Of a DNA stretch of 64,000 bases, positions 43,857-52,720 are shown in pieces. Numbering within the stretch: position 1 is the first letter of the stretch; each line of letters starts with the position of its first letter. The notes beneath the pieces were generated by a model, which did not search any database, was not told where the DNA came from, and was given only the letters and a program-made list of their open reading frames with translations. The position numbers and the translations under genes are program-made. The stretch comes from Actinomyces oris (GTDB lineage: Bacteria > Actinomycetota > Actinomycetes > Actinomycetales > Actinomycetaceae), in NCBI RefSeq assembly GCF_001937445.1, contig NZ_MSKS01000011.1:31551-95550 (forward strand), read 5' to 3'.

Positions 43857-44353
43857 GCGGGGGCTCCTGGTCCTTCGGGTGCCCGCCCGGAGGGACCGGC
43901 CGAACCGTCGTCGTCGCCGTCACTGGAGATGGAGCACCACTGCTCGACGACGAAGCCGACGACGCACCACAGGAGGCAGGCCAGGAGGCACCCGGTCGAG
44001 GTCCAGGCCAGGTGAGTCATGGCCGGCGAGCGCGGCGTCACCAGCGCCAGGATGATCCCGCCGCCGTAGACACCGCCCAGGACCGCCCCCACGATGGCTG
44101 AGGCCTGGGCGGCGGCCGCCGTGGTGGCGGCGCCGGTCGGGGTGATCCAGGTGCGCTCGCGCGCCCGCAGGCGCCTGACCGCCAGACCTGCCACCAGGAC
44201 GATGCCGGCGATGACCAGCGCGGTCACCGCCCCCCAGGGGGAGAGGACCGGGACCCAGCCGACGTGGCGCAGCAGGAGGTCACCGACCACCCAGGAGGTC
44301 ACCGCGGCGGCTATGAACCAGGTGACGGCACTGGTCCAGCGGGTGCGCCGCAT
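43853..44353 (-). CDS. DUF3180 family membrane protein
   Basis: 166 residues from the ATG at 44353, which shares one base with the folBK stop (TGATG). Four spans: TWFIAAAVTSWVVGDLLL, WGAVTALVIAGIVLVAGLAV, ASAIVGAVLGGVYGGGIILAL and TGCLLACLLWCVVGFVVEQW. The family always follows folK in actinobacteria (Rv3605c in M. tuberculosis) but has no known role. It is part of the continuous folP-folBK-DUF3180-PH-PH run with overlapping ends. Confidence 0.88.
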   Translation of the reverse strand: MRRTRWTSAVTWFIAAAVTSWVVGDLLLRHVGWVPVLSPWGAVTALVIAGIVLVAGLAVRRLRARERTWITPTGAATTAAAAQASAIVGAVLGGVYGGGIILALVTPRSPAMTHLAWTSTGCLLACLLWCVVGFVVEQWCSISSDGDDDGSAGPSGRAPEGPGAPA

Positions 44354-47073
44354 CAGGCGTCCTGGCGGGGACCTGTCCCCTGGGCGCCACCACCGATGAC
44401 ATCGTTCCACTGGAGCGGGGACTTCCAGGCGCCCCCAGCGGCGTCATCCTGCTGGCCGTGGGAGCCCCCATCCGGCCCCGCCGTGCGACCGGGGGCGTAG
44501 GTGCCCTGCGGCCCGGCCGCCTCGGGGGCCGAGGCCGCCTGGTAGGGCGAGTCGATCTGCGGGGCCTGCTCGGCCCAGGGGCTCGCCTCGTTAGAGGTGT
44601 CGAAGGGCGACTGCCCGAAGGGGGAGGACTCGGCCGGCACCTGGTCACCGAGCGGCTGCGCGGGGGCGGCCGGCTGCGGGGCGGGAGATGAGGCCTCGGA
44701 GATGCTGCCGGCGTAGTCGGCGGACAGGGAGGCGTCGGCCACGGAGGACACGGAGGACTCGTCTCGGGTGGCGTCGTAGACCAGCCCGGGCTCGGATCCT
44801 GCGGCGTCCTGCGCCACCGGGGGCTCCACGTAGGGGCCGGTGGGCTTGTCCGGCAGGGCCTCGGAGTCCAGCCAGTCGAAGGCCAGCCAGCGCAGGCCTC
44901 CGCGGTCGGGGGCGTTCTCGGCGAGCTCGGACACGGAGTGCCCGGCCAGCTCGGCGAAGGGATCGGCCTGGCTCCACGGCACCAGGACGAAGGCGCGCTC
45001 GGCGGCGCGCGGGTGCGGCAGGGTCAGGGCCGGGTCGGAGGAGGTGACGCCCTCGACGTCGATCAGGTCGACGTCCAGGGTGCGCACGCCCCACGGCTCG
45101 GTGCGCACGCGCCCGGCCGCGACCTCCAGGGACTGGCAGACCTCGAGGAGCTCTCGCGGGGAGAGGGTCGTCATGGCCGTGACCACCGTGTTGAGGTAGT
45201 CGGGCTGGGGTTCGGCGCCCTCGGCGACGACGGCGAGCGTGCGGGCCAGTGGCGCCACCTGCGTGACCTCGATGCCCTCAGTGGCCTTGAGGCTCTGGAC
45301 GGCCGTGCGCAGGGAGTCCACGACTCCGCCGACGTTGGCGCCCAGGCCGAAGACGACGCCCACGGGGCGGGTGGGCCGCTCGGCGAGCGGGTCGGCCGGA
45401 GCGGCGGGCGCCGCCGGGGCCTCAGGCGCGGCGGGAGCCGGTGCGGCGCCCTGGACGTCGGGCTGCGCCGACGGTGCGGCGAGGGAGTGCTCAGCGGGCT
45501 GGGAGAAGTCCTCAGAGACGGAGGGCTGGGAGTAGGAGGAGTCGGAGTAGGCCGGTGCCGCTGCCTCCTGGCTCACGGCCCCGGGGACCTCACCGGGGCC
45601 GGCGAAGGGGCTGAGCCCGGGCTCACCCTGAGGCTGGGAGGCTGGGACGGAGGAGGCGTCAATGAAACCGTCAGCGGCGGTCCCGGGGGCGGGGGCGTCG
45701 GCGCCCAGCGGGGGGAAGGGGAAGCCGGGCGCGTCGGCGCCCGCCGTCTCGGGGGCGGCGTCCCCGGCGTCACCGGCCTGGCTGGAGGCGACTCCGCTGT
45801 AGGAGCCGGACTCGTCGAAGGCGACCGGCCCGTTCAGCAGGTCCGCGGAGTCCTCGACGGCGGGGGCGGACTGGTCCTCGCCCTCCTCGGAGGAGGCCAC
45901 GTGGCGCCCTTCGCGGGGCAGCTGAACAGCGAGGCCACCGGCGGCGGGAGCCGGCTCGGACGAGGCTGCTGCCGAGGCGTCGGCGGCCACCTCCTCGGCG
46001 TAGCTGAGGGCACTGGGCTCCGGCTCACTGGGGGCGGGCGCCGCACCCAGGGCGTCGGCCGCCAGGCTCACGAACCCGTCGGCGCCGGCGGTCCTGCCTG
46101 CGGAGGCCGCGGTGGGGGCGCTGGTCGAGGGGGCGTCCAGCGCGCTCGACGCGGCATAGGAACCGGCCGCCTCGCTGGAGGGCAGACTGGAGTCCTCCGG
46201 GGCCTGGGGAGCCTCCGGAGCCCAGGAGGGGGCCGATGAGACGGAGGAGTCCGCGCTCTCAGTGGCCCAGTCCGGAGCCCACGGCTGGGTCGACTCGGCG
46301 CCCCCACCGACAGAGCCGGGCTCGGCCGGCATCGGCGTGGGCACCGAGGGCGCGGCAGCCGCGAAGGGCGAACGGGCTGGAGCCTCCATCGGCGAGACCG
46401 GCGAGGGCGTCGGGGTGATGGGAGGCTCGGGGGTCGACGCCACCGGAACGGCGTCGCCACCCGCGAAGGAGGCGCCAGAGAAGTCCGGGACCTCCTTCAC
46501 GAGGGGGGCCGCGGGAGCGGCGGGGGGCTCGTAGGCGGGCGCTGCCGGTGAGGCGGCGGCCACCGGGGAGGCCGAGGAGGAGGGGGAGGCGTAGGGCTGG
46601 GCGGACACGGCCACCGGCGCCTCGGCCTGCGCGGCCCAGGCGGCCTGGCTGGTGGCGGGGGCGCCGCCGTGGCCGGCTGCGGCGTCGGCCACCCGGTGGA
46701 TGGTCACTGAGACGTCCTCGAAGGCGACGTCGAGGGGCGCCTCGGGCTTGTGCACGGTGACCTCGGCGGCCACGACGCGGGGGAAGGACAGGACCCGCTC
46801 GGCGATCCGGTCCGCCAGGGACTCGATGAGGTTGACCGGTTCCCCCTCGATGATGCTCACGATGCCGTTGGCCACGCGGGAGTAGTCGACGGCGTCGGTC
46901 ACCGAGTCGGTGACGGCGGCCACGGCGGTGCCGCGCTGCCCCAGGTCGAGGATGACGTCGACCGTGAAGAGCTGGCCCTCCTCGCGTTCGAAGGGCAGGA
47001 CGCCGTGGTGGCCGCGGGCGGACAGGCCGATGAGGCTGATCCGGTCGGTGGTCGCGGAGACGGTGGTGCTCAC
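44353..47073 (-). CDS. folK: FolB-FolK fusion with a very long disordered linker
   Basis: 906 residues. Positions 1-125 are dihydroneopterin aldolase (FolB: LSARGHHGVLPFEREEGQ, LIESLADRIAERVLSF, VTVHKPEAPL). About 130-565 is low-complexity Ala/Ser/Pro/Glu sequence. About 566-742 is HPPK (FolK: FGLGANVGGVVDSLRTAV, YLNTVVTAMTTLSPRELLEV, GVRTLDVDLIDVEG, LPHPRAAERAFVLVPW). Another ~160 low-complexity residues end it. Both enzymes act in succession in folate synthesis, so the fusion is sensible, but the ~435-residue linker is extreme. It overlaps folP by four bases and DUF3180 by one. The gene is open throughout with no frameshift. Confidence 0.93.
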   Translation of the reverse strand: MSTTVSATTDRISLIGLSARGHHGVLPFEREEGQLFTVDVILDLGQRGTAVAAVTDSVTDAVDYSRVANGIVSIIEGEPVNLIESLADRIAERVLSFPRVVAAEVTVHKPEAPLDVAFEDVSVTIHRVADAAAGHGGAPATSQAAWAAQAEAPVAVSAQPYASPSSSASPVAAASPAAPAYEPPAAPAAPLVKEVPDFSGASFAGGDAVPVASTPEPPITPTPSPVSPMEAPARSPFAAAAPSVPTPMPAEPGSVGGGAESTQPWAPDWATESADSSVSSAPSWAPEAPQAPEDSSLPSSEAAGSYAASSALDAPSTSAPTAASAGRTAGADGFVSLAADALGAAPAPSEPEPSALSYAEEVAADASAAASSEPAPAAGGLAVQLPREGRHVASSEEGEDQSAPAVEDSADLLNGPVAFDESGSYSGVASSQAGDAGDAAPETAGADAPGFPFPPLGADAPAPGTAADGFIDASSVPASQPQGEPGLSPFAGPGEVPGAVSQEAAAPAYSDSSYSQPSVSEDFSQPAEHSLAAPSAQPDVQGAAPAPAAPEAPAAPAAPADPLAERPTRPVGVVFGLGANVGGVVDSLRTAVQSLKATEGIEVTQVAPLARTLAVVAEGAEPQPDYLNTVVTAMTTLSPRELLEVCQSLEVAAGRVRTEPWGVRTLDVDLIDVEGVTSSDPALTLPHPRAAERAFVLVPWSQADPFAELAGHSVSELAENAPDRGGLRWLAFDWLDSEALPDKPTGPYVEPPVAQDAAGSEPGLVYDATRDESSVSSVADASLSADYAGSISEASSPAPQPAAPAQPLGDQVPAESSPFGQSPFDTSNEASPWAEQAPQIDSPYQAASAPEAAGPQGTYAPGRTAGPDGGSHGQQDDAAGGAWKSPLQWNDVIGGGAQGTGPRQDA

Positions 47074-47966
47074 TGGTGTTCCTTCCAGAGGGAGGCGGTG
47101 CGGACGGCGGCCCGGTTGGCCGGGACCTCGTGGACTCTGACGGCCCAGGCGCCGGAGGCGGCGGCCAGGGCGGTGGTGGCGGCGGTGACGGCGTCGCGCT
47201 GGACGGGGGTGGCCTCGGCCTCGGCGGCCTGGGCGAGGAAGCGCTTGCGGGAGGAGCCGACCAGGAGGGGCCGGCCCAGGTCGGCGATGAGGCGGGAGGT
47301 GGCCGCCAGCAGCTCCCAGGACTGGGCGTGGGTCTTGGCGAAGCCGAGGCCGGGGTCCAGGACCACCTGGGCGCGGTCCACCCCGGCGGCGTCCAGCTCG
47401 CCCAGGCGCTCGCGCAGCTCGGCCTCGACCCCGGCGACGACGCCGCCGGGGTAGTCGGTGAGCCGGTCCATGGTCTCGGGGTCGCCGCGCCAGTGCTGGC
47501 AGACGTAGACGACGCCGGTGCGGGCGATGAGGCCGTGCATGGCGGGGTCGGCCAGGCCCCCGGAGACGTCGTTGATGATGTGGGCGCCGGCGTCGATGAC
47601 GGCCTCGGCGGTGGCGGCGTGGATGGTGTCCACCGAGATGATGGCGCTGGCGGCGGGGCTTGTCCCGTCGGCAGCGCCGACCCCGTCGGCGAGGAGGGCA
47701 CGCACCACGGGCAGGACCCGGGAGATCTCGGTGTCGACGTCGACCCGGTGGGCGCCGGGGCGGGTGGACTCCCCGCCGACGTCGATGATGTCGGCGCCCT
47801 GGGCGATGAGCTCGCGGGCGTGGGCGACGGCCGTCTCGGGGTCGGCCCAGCGGCCGCCGTCGGAGAAGGAGTCAGGGGTGACGTTGAGGACGCCCATGAG
47901 GAGCGTCCGGTCACGGGGCACCCACCCCGGCAGGGGGGCCGGGGCGGCGGCGGGAAGAATCGTCAC
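47070..47966 (-). CDS. folP: FolP, dihydropteroate synthase
   Basis: 298 residues. Condenses the pterin pyrophosphate made by FolK with p-aminobenzoate; the sulfonamide target. Motifs: MGVLNVTPDSFSDGGRW, DVGGESTRPGA, ISVDTIHA, INDVSGG, VVLDPGLGFAKT and LLVGSSRKRFL, all intact. It overlaps folB by four bases. Upstream, where folE would be expected, there is instead a 10-kb block of unrelated genes. Confidence 0.96.
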   Translation of the reverse strand: MTILPAAAPAPLPGWVPRDRTLLMGVLNVTPDSFSDGGRWADPETAVAHARELIAQGADIIDVGGESTRPGAHRVDVDTEISRVLPVVRALLADGVGAADGTSPAASAIISVDTIHAATAEAVIDAGAHIINDVSGGLADPAMHGLIARTGVVYVCQHWRGDPETMDRLTDYPGGVVAGVEAELRERLGELDAAGVDRAQVVLDPGLGFAKTHAQSWELLAATSRLIADLGRPLLVGSSRKRFLAQAAEAEATPVQRDAVTAATTALAAASGAWAVRVHEVPANRAAVRTASLWKEHQ

Positions 47967-48069
47967 GGGGCCAGGCTAACGGTTGGCCCGCCGCAGCGGG
48001 AGGACCGAAACATCTTCAACCCACCTCACACTGAGAGCCGAGACACGATCCGCCGGGGTCAGGGCGGCT

Positions 48070-48133
48070 CACTTCGACCAAAACTTCATAGAAGACGCGG
48101 AGCCGTGTCGTTGATGAAGTTTTGGTCGAAGTG
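48070..48133. repeat. 64-bp palindrome at the left edge of the inserted block
   Basis: A perfect 20-bp inverted repeat: CACTTCGACCAAAACTTCAT (48070-48089) and its complement (48114-48133), with a 24-base centre. GGCTC and GAGCC flank it as a looser outer arm. It lies in the 368-base gap between folP and the ABC ATPase gene; I see nothing else there. It could be a terminator, a MITE, or a scar of the insertion. Confidence 0.7.
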
Positions 48134-48334
48134 ACGGAGCCACACCACTGTCGGCGGCAGCGGGCCTCCCTCGAAAGGTGGAGACACTGGCCCTAGTCCG
48201 TCCCTTCGACGCATTCCGGCGCGATGGCGCCATTTCTAGGCTTCTTCACATCACCAGGGCGGTGCGGGACGCAGCGCGATACCAGTGGTCGGCTCCGCCC
48301 GCCACCCGAGTCAGTCACCGAGAAGGGTCATGAG

Positions 48335-49486
48335 ATGACGTATCCATCCCAGCCTCAGGCCTTCGGCCACCCCTCCCGTCCCACGCCGCTCCCCCAGGCG
48401 GCCCCGGCCACCCCGGGAGCGCCGACGGCGCCCATCACTCCCGCGGCCACCGCACCGATGCGGGTCGTTGAGGCCCGTGGTCTGACCAAGGTCTACGGCG
48501 AGGGCGAGGCCCAGGTCCTCGCCCTGGACTCAGCAAGCCTGGTAGTAGGACGCGGCGAATTCGTAGCCATCATGGGCCCCTCCGGCTCAGGCAAATCCAC
48601 CCTCCTACACTGCCTGGCCGGCCTGGACACCCCCACCTCCGGCAACGTCCTCATCGCCGGACAGGACCTGTCAGGCATGAACGACAAACAGCTCACCGCC
48701 GTACGCCGCGACCAGCTCGGCTTCATCTTCCAGTCCTTCAACCTGCTGCCCACCCTGACCGCTGAGGAGAACATCCTCCTGCCCCAGCGCCTGGCCCACC
48801 GCAAACCAGACCGGGACTGGTACGACGCCATCATCTCCACCCTGGGTATCGGCGACCGCCTGTCCCACCGGCCCCACGAGCTCTCCGGCGGACAGCAGCA
48901 GCGCGTAGCCGTGGCCCGCGCCCTCATAGGCCGCCCCAAAGTCATCTTCGCCGACGAGCCCACCGGAGCCCTGGACACCGCCTCAGCCGCCAACCTGCTA
49001 CAAACCCTCGCCCACATGTGCGAACACCTAGGCCAGACCGTCGTCATGGTCACCCACGACGAACAAGCCGCAGCCACCACCAACCGCATCATCCGCCTAC
49101 GCGACGGACGCATCACCAACGACGACACCGTCCACCACACCCCCGGCACCCACACCACACCAACCACCCGCCCGGCCCAGCAGGCCCCTGCCGCCCCCGC
49201 TCAGGCGGCTCCTCCCGCACCACCGATGACGACACCAGCAACCCACCCCGACCCCACTGCACGATTCGACGCCGTGACGACCCCGGCCGGCCCCGTGCCG
49301 GCACGCCGGGCCATCACCCCGGCGACCGCACCAGAACCCCGCCGCACCTCCAGGGTGAGCACCACCCCCGTCGCCCCCGAGCCCCGTCCCGCCGCGGTCT
49401 ACAGCGCCCGCCACGCCGCAGCTCCCAGCGCAACCCAGATGTTCGGCTTCGGCAGCCCCTACGCCACAGGAATGGAGGCCCGCTAA
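48335..49486 (+). CDS. ABC transporter ATP-binding protein with long Pro/Thr tail
   Basis: 383 residues from the ATG at 48335 (agaaggg upstream). The ATPase core occupies about 45-270: Walker A GPSGSGKST, Q-loop IFQSFNLLPTLTAEEN, signature LSGGQQQR, Walker B VIFADEPTGALDT, His in VTHDEQ. This is the MacB/LolD class typical of peptide-antibiotic exporters. The last ~110 residues are Pro/Thr/Ala-rich and unusual for the class. Its stop overlaps the permease start by one base (TAATG). A two-component system follows the pair, suggesting inducible defence against cell-envelope antibiotics. Confidence 0.92.
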   Translation: MTYPSQPQAFGHPSRPTPLPQAAPATPGAPTAPITPAATAPMRVVEARGLTKVYGEGEAQVLALDSASLVVGRGEFVAIMGPSGSGKSTLLHCLAGLDTPTSGNVLIAGQDLSGMNDKQLTAVRRDQLGFIFQSFNLLPTLTAEENILLPQRLAHRKPDRDWYDAIISTLGIGDRLSHRPHELSGGQQQRVAVARALIGRPKVIFADEPTGALDTASAANLLQTLAHMCEHLGQTVVMVTHDEQAAATTNRIIRLRDGRITNDDTVHHTPGTHTTPTTRPAQQAPAAPAQAAPPAPPMTTPATHPDPTARFDAVTTPAGPVPARRAITPATAPEPRRTSRVSTTPVAPEPRPAAVYSARHAAAPSATQMFGFGSPYATGMEAR

Positions 49487-51960
49487 TGCCCTCCCTCCTC
49501 GACCTGCGGCGAACCATCTCCGCCCTCGTGGCCGTGGCCATGAGCGCCGCCCTCATAGCCTTCGCCTTCATCATCTCCGACTCCTTCCGCACCCAGCTAC
49601 AGACCAGCGCACGTCTATCCGTAGGCGACGCCGCCATCGTTGTCCAGAACGGTCGTAGAGCGAATAATACGGAAGGCGCTCTGGACGATTCCCTTATCAA
49701 GAAGATCTCCGCCCTCGACGGCGTCGACTCCGTCCGCGGTGTCCACTGGGACCTACTCTGGCTCGATGTGCCCAAGCAACTACGAAACGGGGCCCAGGTC
49801 GTCGCGCAGGACGTCCCTGCACTCACCAAGTTCACCACCCTGAGCAGCGGCCGACTCCCCAAAGCAACCGGCGAGGTGGCCATCGACACCATGCTCGCTG
49901 AGCAGCAGGGCCTGAGCGTCGGCGACACCATCAAAATGAAGAACAACGACAAGGATAACGCCATCCACTCATCCCCCACGATCGTCGGCATCATCTCCGC
50001 CGGGGCCGACAGCAAGGAGACCGGCACCGGCGCCCTCTACGCCACCGCCGAGCAACTCCAGGCCATGGGAGCGCAAACTAACTACTATAGGTTGTACATC
50101 AACGCCAAACCAGGATTCAACACCAGCTCCCTGATGAGTAGCGTCTCCAACACCATCTTGGCCACCCAGCCATCTGCAATCATTCAGAGCGCCGACGAAG
50201 TAATCGTCCAGCGTACTAAATCGGAGACCGCAGGTGGGGAGAACATCTCAACTATCCTCAATCTCTTGGCCCCGGCCTGTGCGGCCGTTTCCATCATCGT
50301 CATCGCCACCACCTTCAGCACGCTGGTGGCGCGCCAGACCCGCACGATCGGTCTCATGCGGTGCATAGGATCAAGTCGCCGTCAGGTGATGCTCGCCGTG
50401 TTGCGCACCGGGCTCATGACTGGTCTGGTTGGCTCCGTCCTGGGCACGGCGCTCGGGACCGGTCTCGGCGCCATCGCCGTGTCCTCGGGAACCTTCGCGG
50501 ACCTCAAGGCGGATCAGCTCACCATCTCGCCGGTGTCGCTCGGGCTCACCGTCGCCCTGGGGACGCTAGTCACCCTCATCGCCGTGCTCCGCCCCGCCCG
50601 CAAGGCAACCCGCATCTCACCGCTCGTGGCGCTTACAGGACAGGTCGCGAGCACCAAGCAGGCCGGACGCAGAAGGATATGGGTCGCCGTCGTCGGAGTC
50701 ATCGTTGCCATCATCGGTGCGGCCATCGTCACCTTAGGTATTCACGTCGCAGAAATTTTTATCACGGCCATCGGAAGCGCCGTCGTCGTCGTTGGCACTG
50801 TCCTCAGCCTTCCTCTGCTCGTTACCGCCATCATCGGCTTCATCGGCAGAGTCAGTGGCGGTACTCGATTCTCGGTGCTGCAGCTGGCTACCCGCAATCT
50901 GGCCCGCAACTCCGGACGGTCCGCCGCAACCGCCGCCACGCTCTTCGTCTGCGTCCTGGTGGGGTCAGTGCTCTTCGTCGGCCTGTCCTCCTTGAACGCC
51001 TCCTTCGACGACATCCTCGGCCACAGCTCACCCGTGGACGCCAGAATCTTAGGCGTCACACCGCAAACCGATACCGCGCATCTGACGAAGCAGGTCAAAG
51101 CAGTCAACGGCATCAAGGATGTCACCTATGTTCCCTCCCTCGACCTGACCCAGACCGTCGACGGAGAATCGAAGGACATCACTGTCGACGTCATCGACAC
51201 CGGCAGTATCGCGCCTATTGCACGGTCCACCAGCGGCCTGGAGGGCCTCGACGACAAGACCCTCATCGTGGGCGGTATCTATGACATTCCAGATGGCTCC
51301 ACAGTCACCCTGACTGGGGCAACCGGAAGTGTTGAGCTGAAGGCTCGCGTCCAGGAGGGGTGGGGAGCCGTGGTCAGCCCGGCAGTGGCCCATCGCCTCA
51401 ATGGCGACACTCCCACCAACGCCACCATGTGGGTTCGCTCCACCGGCAACTCCATGACATCCGATACCGAGCACGCGCTCACTGCGGCCATCCGCGGTCA
51501 AGGAATGATGGTGAGTGGAAGCGCCGCCGCCAGCGAGCAGATGTCAACCATGTTCAATAAATTATCCCTTGTCATTTACTTGGTGCTGGGCGCTGCCCTG
51601 GTCATCGCCCTGTCCGGTCTGGCCAACACCACGGACGTCTCGGTCCTGGAACGCATTCGAGAGATCGGGGTCCTGCGCGCCACCGGCAGCCCTCGTTCAG
51701 AGATCAGAAACCTCATCGTCACCGAGGGAACACTGCTCGCATTCGTCGGCGGAATACTTGGGCTCACCATAGGAACTGCTCTCGGCGCAGCAGGAGCACT
51801 TTCGGTCATCGACGAATCATATGGAGTGCGAGTAAGCATTCCCTACTTCGCCCTAATCGGCATTAGTATCATCACCCTCCTCGTCGGCATGACAGCCTCA
51901 CTCAGGCCCGCCAGGAGAGCCGCCTCGGTGCCGCCGGTCATGGCCCTGTCCGAGGAGTGA
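49486..51960 (+). CDS. FtsX-like ABC transporter permease
   Basis: 824 residues from the ATG at 49486. The N-terminal span (SALVAVAMSAALIAFAFIIS) is followed by a ~210-residue outer domain and three spans with an FtsX loop (RQTRTIGLMRCIGSSRRQV). Two central spans come next, then a second core with VLERIREIGVLRATGSPRSE near the end and a closing PARRAASVPPVMALSEE. The codon use and GC drop in the second half compared with neighbours (for example aataaattatccc near 51555), in line with transfer. Partner of the ATPase just upstream. Confidence 0.9.
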   Translation: MPSLLDLRRTISALVAVAMSAALIAFAFIISDSFRTQLQTSARLSVGDAAIVVQNGRRANNTEGALDDSLIKKISALDGVDSVRGVHWDLLWLDVPKQLRNGAQVVAQDVPALTKFTTLSSGRLPKATGEVAIDTMLAEQQGLSVGDTIKMKNNDKDNAIHSSPTIVGIISAGADSKETGTGALYATAEQLQAMGAQTNYYRLYINAKPGFNTSSLMSSVSNTILATQPSAIIQSADEVIVQRTKSETAGGENISTILNLLAPACAAVSIIVIATTFSTLVARQTRTIGLMRCIGSSRRQVMLAVLRTGLMTGLVGSVLGTALGTGLGAIAVSSGTFADLKADQLTISPVSLGLTVALGTLVTLIAVLRPARKATRISPLVALTGQVASTKQAGRRRIWVAVVGVIVAIIGAAIVTLGIHVAEIFITAIGSAVVVVGTVLSLPLLVTAIIGFIGRVSGGTRFSVLQLATRNLARNSGRSAATAATLFVCVLVGSVLFVGLSSLNASFDDILGHSSPVDARILGVTPQTDTAHLTKQVKAVNGIKDVTYVPSLDLTQTVDGESKDITVDVIDTGSIAPIARSTSGLEGLDDKTLIVGGIYDIPDGSTVTLTGATGSVELKARVQEGWGAVVSPAVAHRLNGDTPTNATMWVRSTGNSMTSDTEHALTAAIRGQGMMVSGSAAASEQMSTMFNKLSLVIYLVLGAALVIALSGLANTTDVSVLERIREIGVLRATGSPRSEIRNLIVTEGTLLAFVGGILGLTIGTALGAAGALSVIDESYGVRVSIPYFALIGISIITLLVGMTASLRPARRAASVPPVMALSEE

Positions 51961-52004
51961 GGAGACCTGCGGTGAGGGCTGCTCCAGTGACCGGGACGGC
52001 GGAC

Positions 52005-52679
52005 TCAGGCCCCCTGGGTCTTGTGGACGGCGACGACGAGCTTGAGGCGGGACGGGACGTCGTACTTCTTCATGAGGTGGGAGACGTGGGTCTTGACCGT
52101 GGACTCGGCGACGATGAGCTGCTCGGCGATCTCGGCATTGGAGTAGCCCTCGCACAGGAGGGTGAGGACCGCCTGCTCGGCCTCGGTGACGTCGGGGGCC
52201 TGGGCCGTCTGCGGGGAACGCAGGTGGCGGGTGACGAGCCGAGAGGTGGCGGCCGGGGAGATCGTGGTTCCGCCCGCGCTGGCGGCGATGACGGCGCGGA
52301 TGATCTCCTCGGGCGAGGCGTCCTTGAGCAGGAAGCCGTTGGCGTGCTGGGCGAGCGCGGCCACCATCGCCTCGTCGTCGTCGAAGGAGGTCAGCACGAC
52401 GACGGCCGTGCGGGGCCACTGGCGGCGCACCCGGGTGAGCAGCTCCAGGCCGTCCATCTCGGGCATGCGCACGTCGGTGAGCAGGACGTCCACGCGGATC
52501 TTGTGGAGGAAGGCCAGGGCATCGGCGGCGCGGGAGAAGGTGCTGGTCACCTCGATGCGCTCGTCCGAGCTGAGATAGGCCCGCAGCGCCTGCAGGACGA
52601 AGGGGTCGTCGTCGACGATGGCGACGCGCAGGACCTGCGAGGGGGCAGCCGAACCATCAGTCACGTTGGGAACCGTCAT
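52005..52679 (-). CDS. NarL/LuxR-family response regulator
   Basis: 224 residues. Receiver domain: acidic pair in VAIVDDDPFVLQAL, phospho-acceptor Asp in VLLTDVRMPEMDGLELL, conserved Thr in VVVLTSFDD and Lys in FLLKDASPEE. C-terminal LuxR helix-turn-helix: VTEAEQAVLTLLCEGYSNAEIAEQL and ESTVKTHVSHLMKKY. It is divergent from its kinase across 41 bases and next to an ABC exporter, which it probably controls. Confidence 0.94.
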   Translation of the reverse strand: MTVPNVTDGSAAPSQVLRVAIVDDDPFVLQALRAYLSSDERIEVTSTFSRAADALAFLHKIRVDVLLTDVRMPEMDGLELLTRVRRQWPRTAVVVLTSFDDDEAMVAALAQHANGFLLKDASPEEIIRAVIAASAGGTTISPAATSRLVTRHLRSPQTAQAPDVTEAEQAVLTLLCEGYSNAEIAEQLIVAESTVKTHVSHLMKKYDVPSRLKLVVAVHKTQGA

Positions 52680-52683
52680 GGAA

Positions 52684-52694
52684 GGATATTATCC
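52684..52694. promoter_or_regulatory. Short palindrome between regulator and kinase genes
   Basis: GGATA-T-TATCC, a perfect 11-base palindrome in the 41-base divergent gap; candidate binding site for the response regulator. Confidence 0.35.
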
Positions 52695-52720
52695 GGATCA
52701 GCTCAGGGGAAGGTGGTGAG

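Noticed and set aside
46259..47914. 551-codon minus-strand frame across folP and folB
   Set aside because: Out-of-frame with both enzymes, which carry all their catalytic motifs in the accepted frames; Pro/Arg/Ser-rich product.
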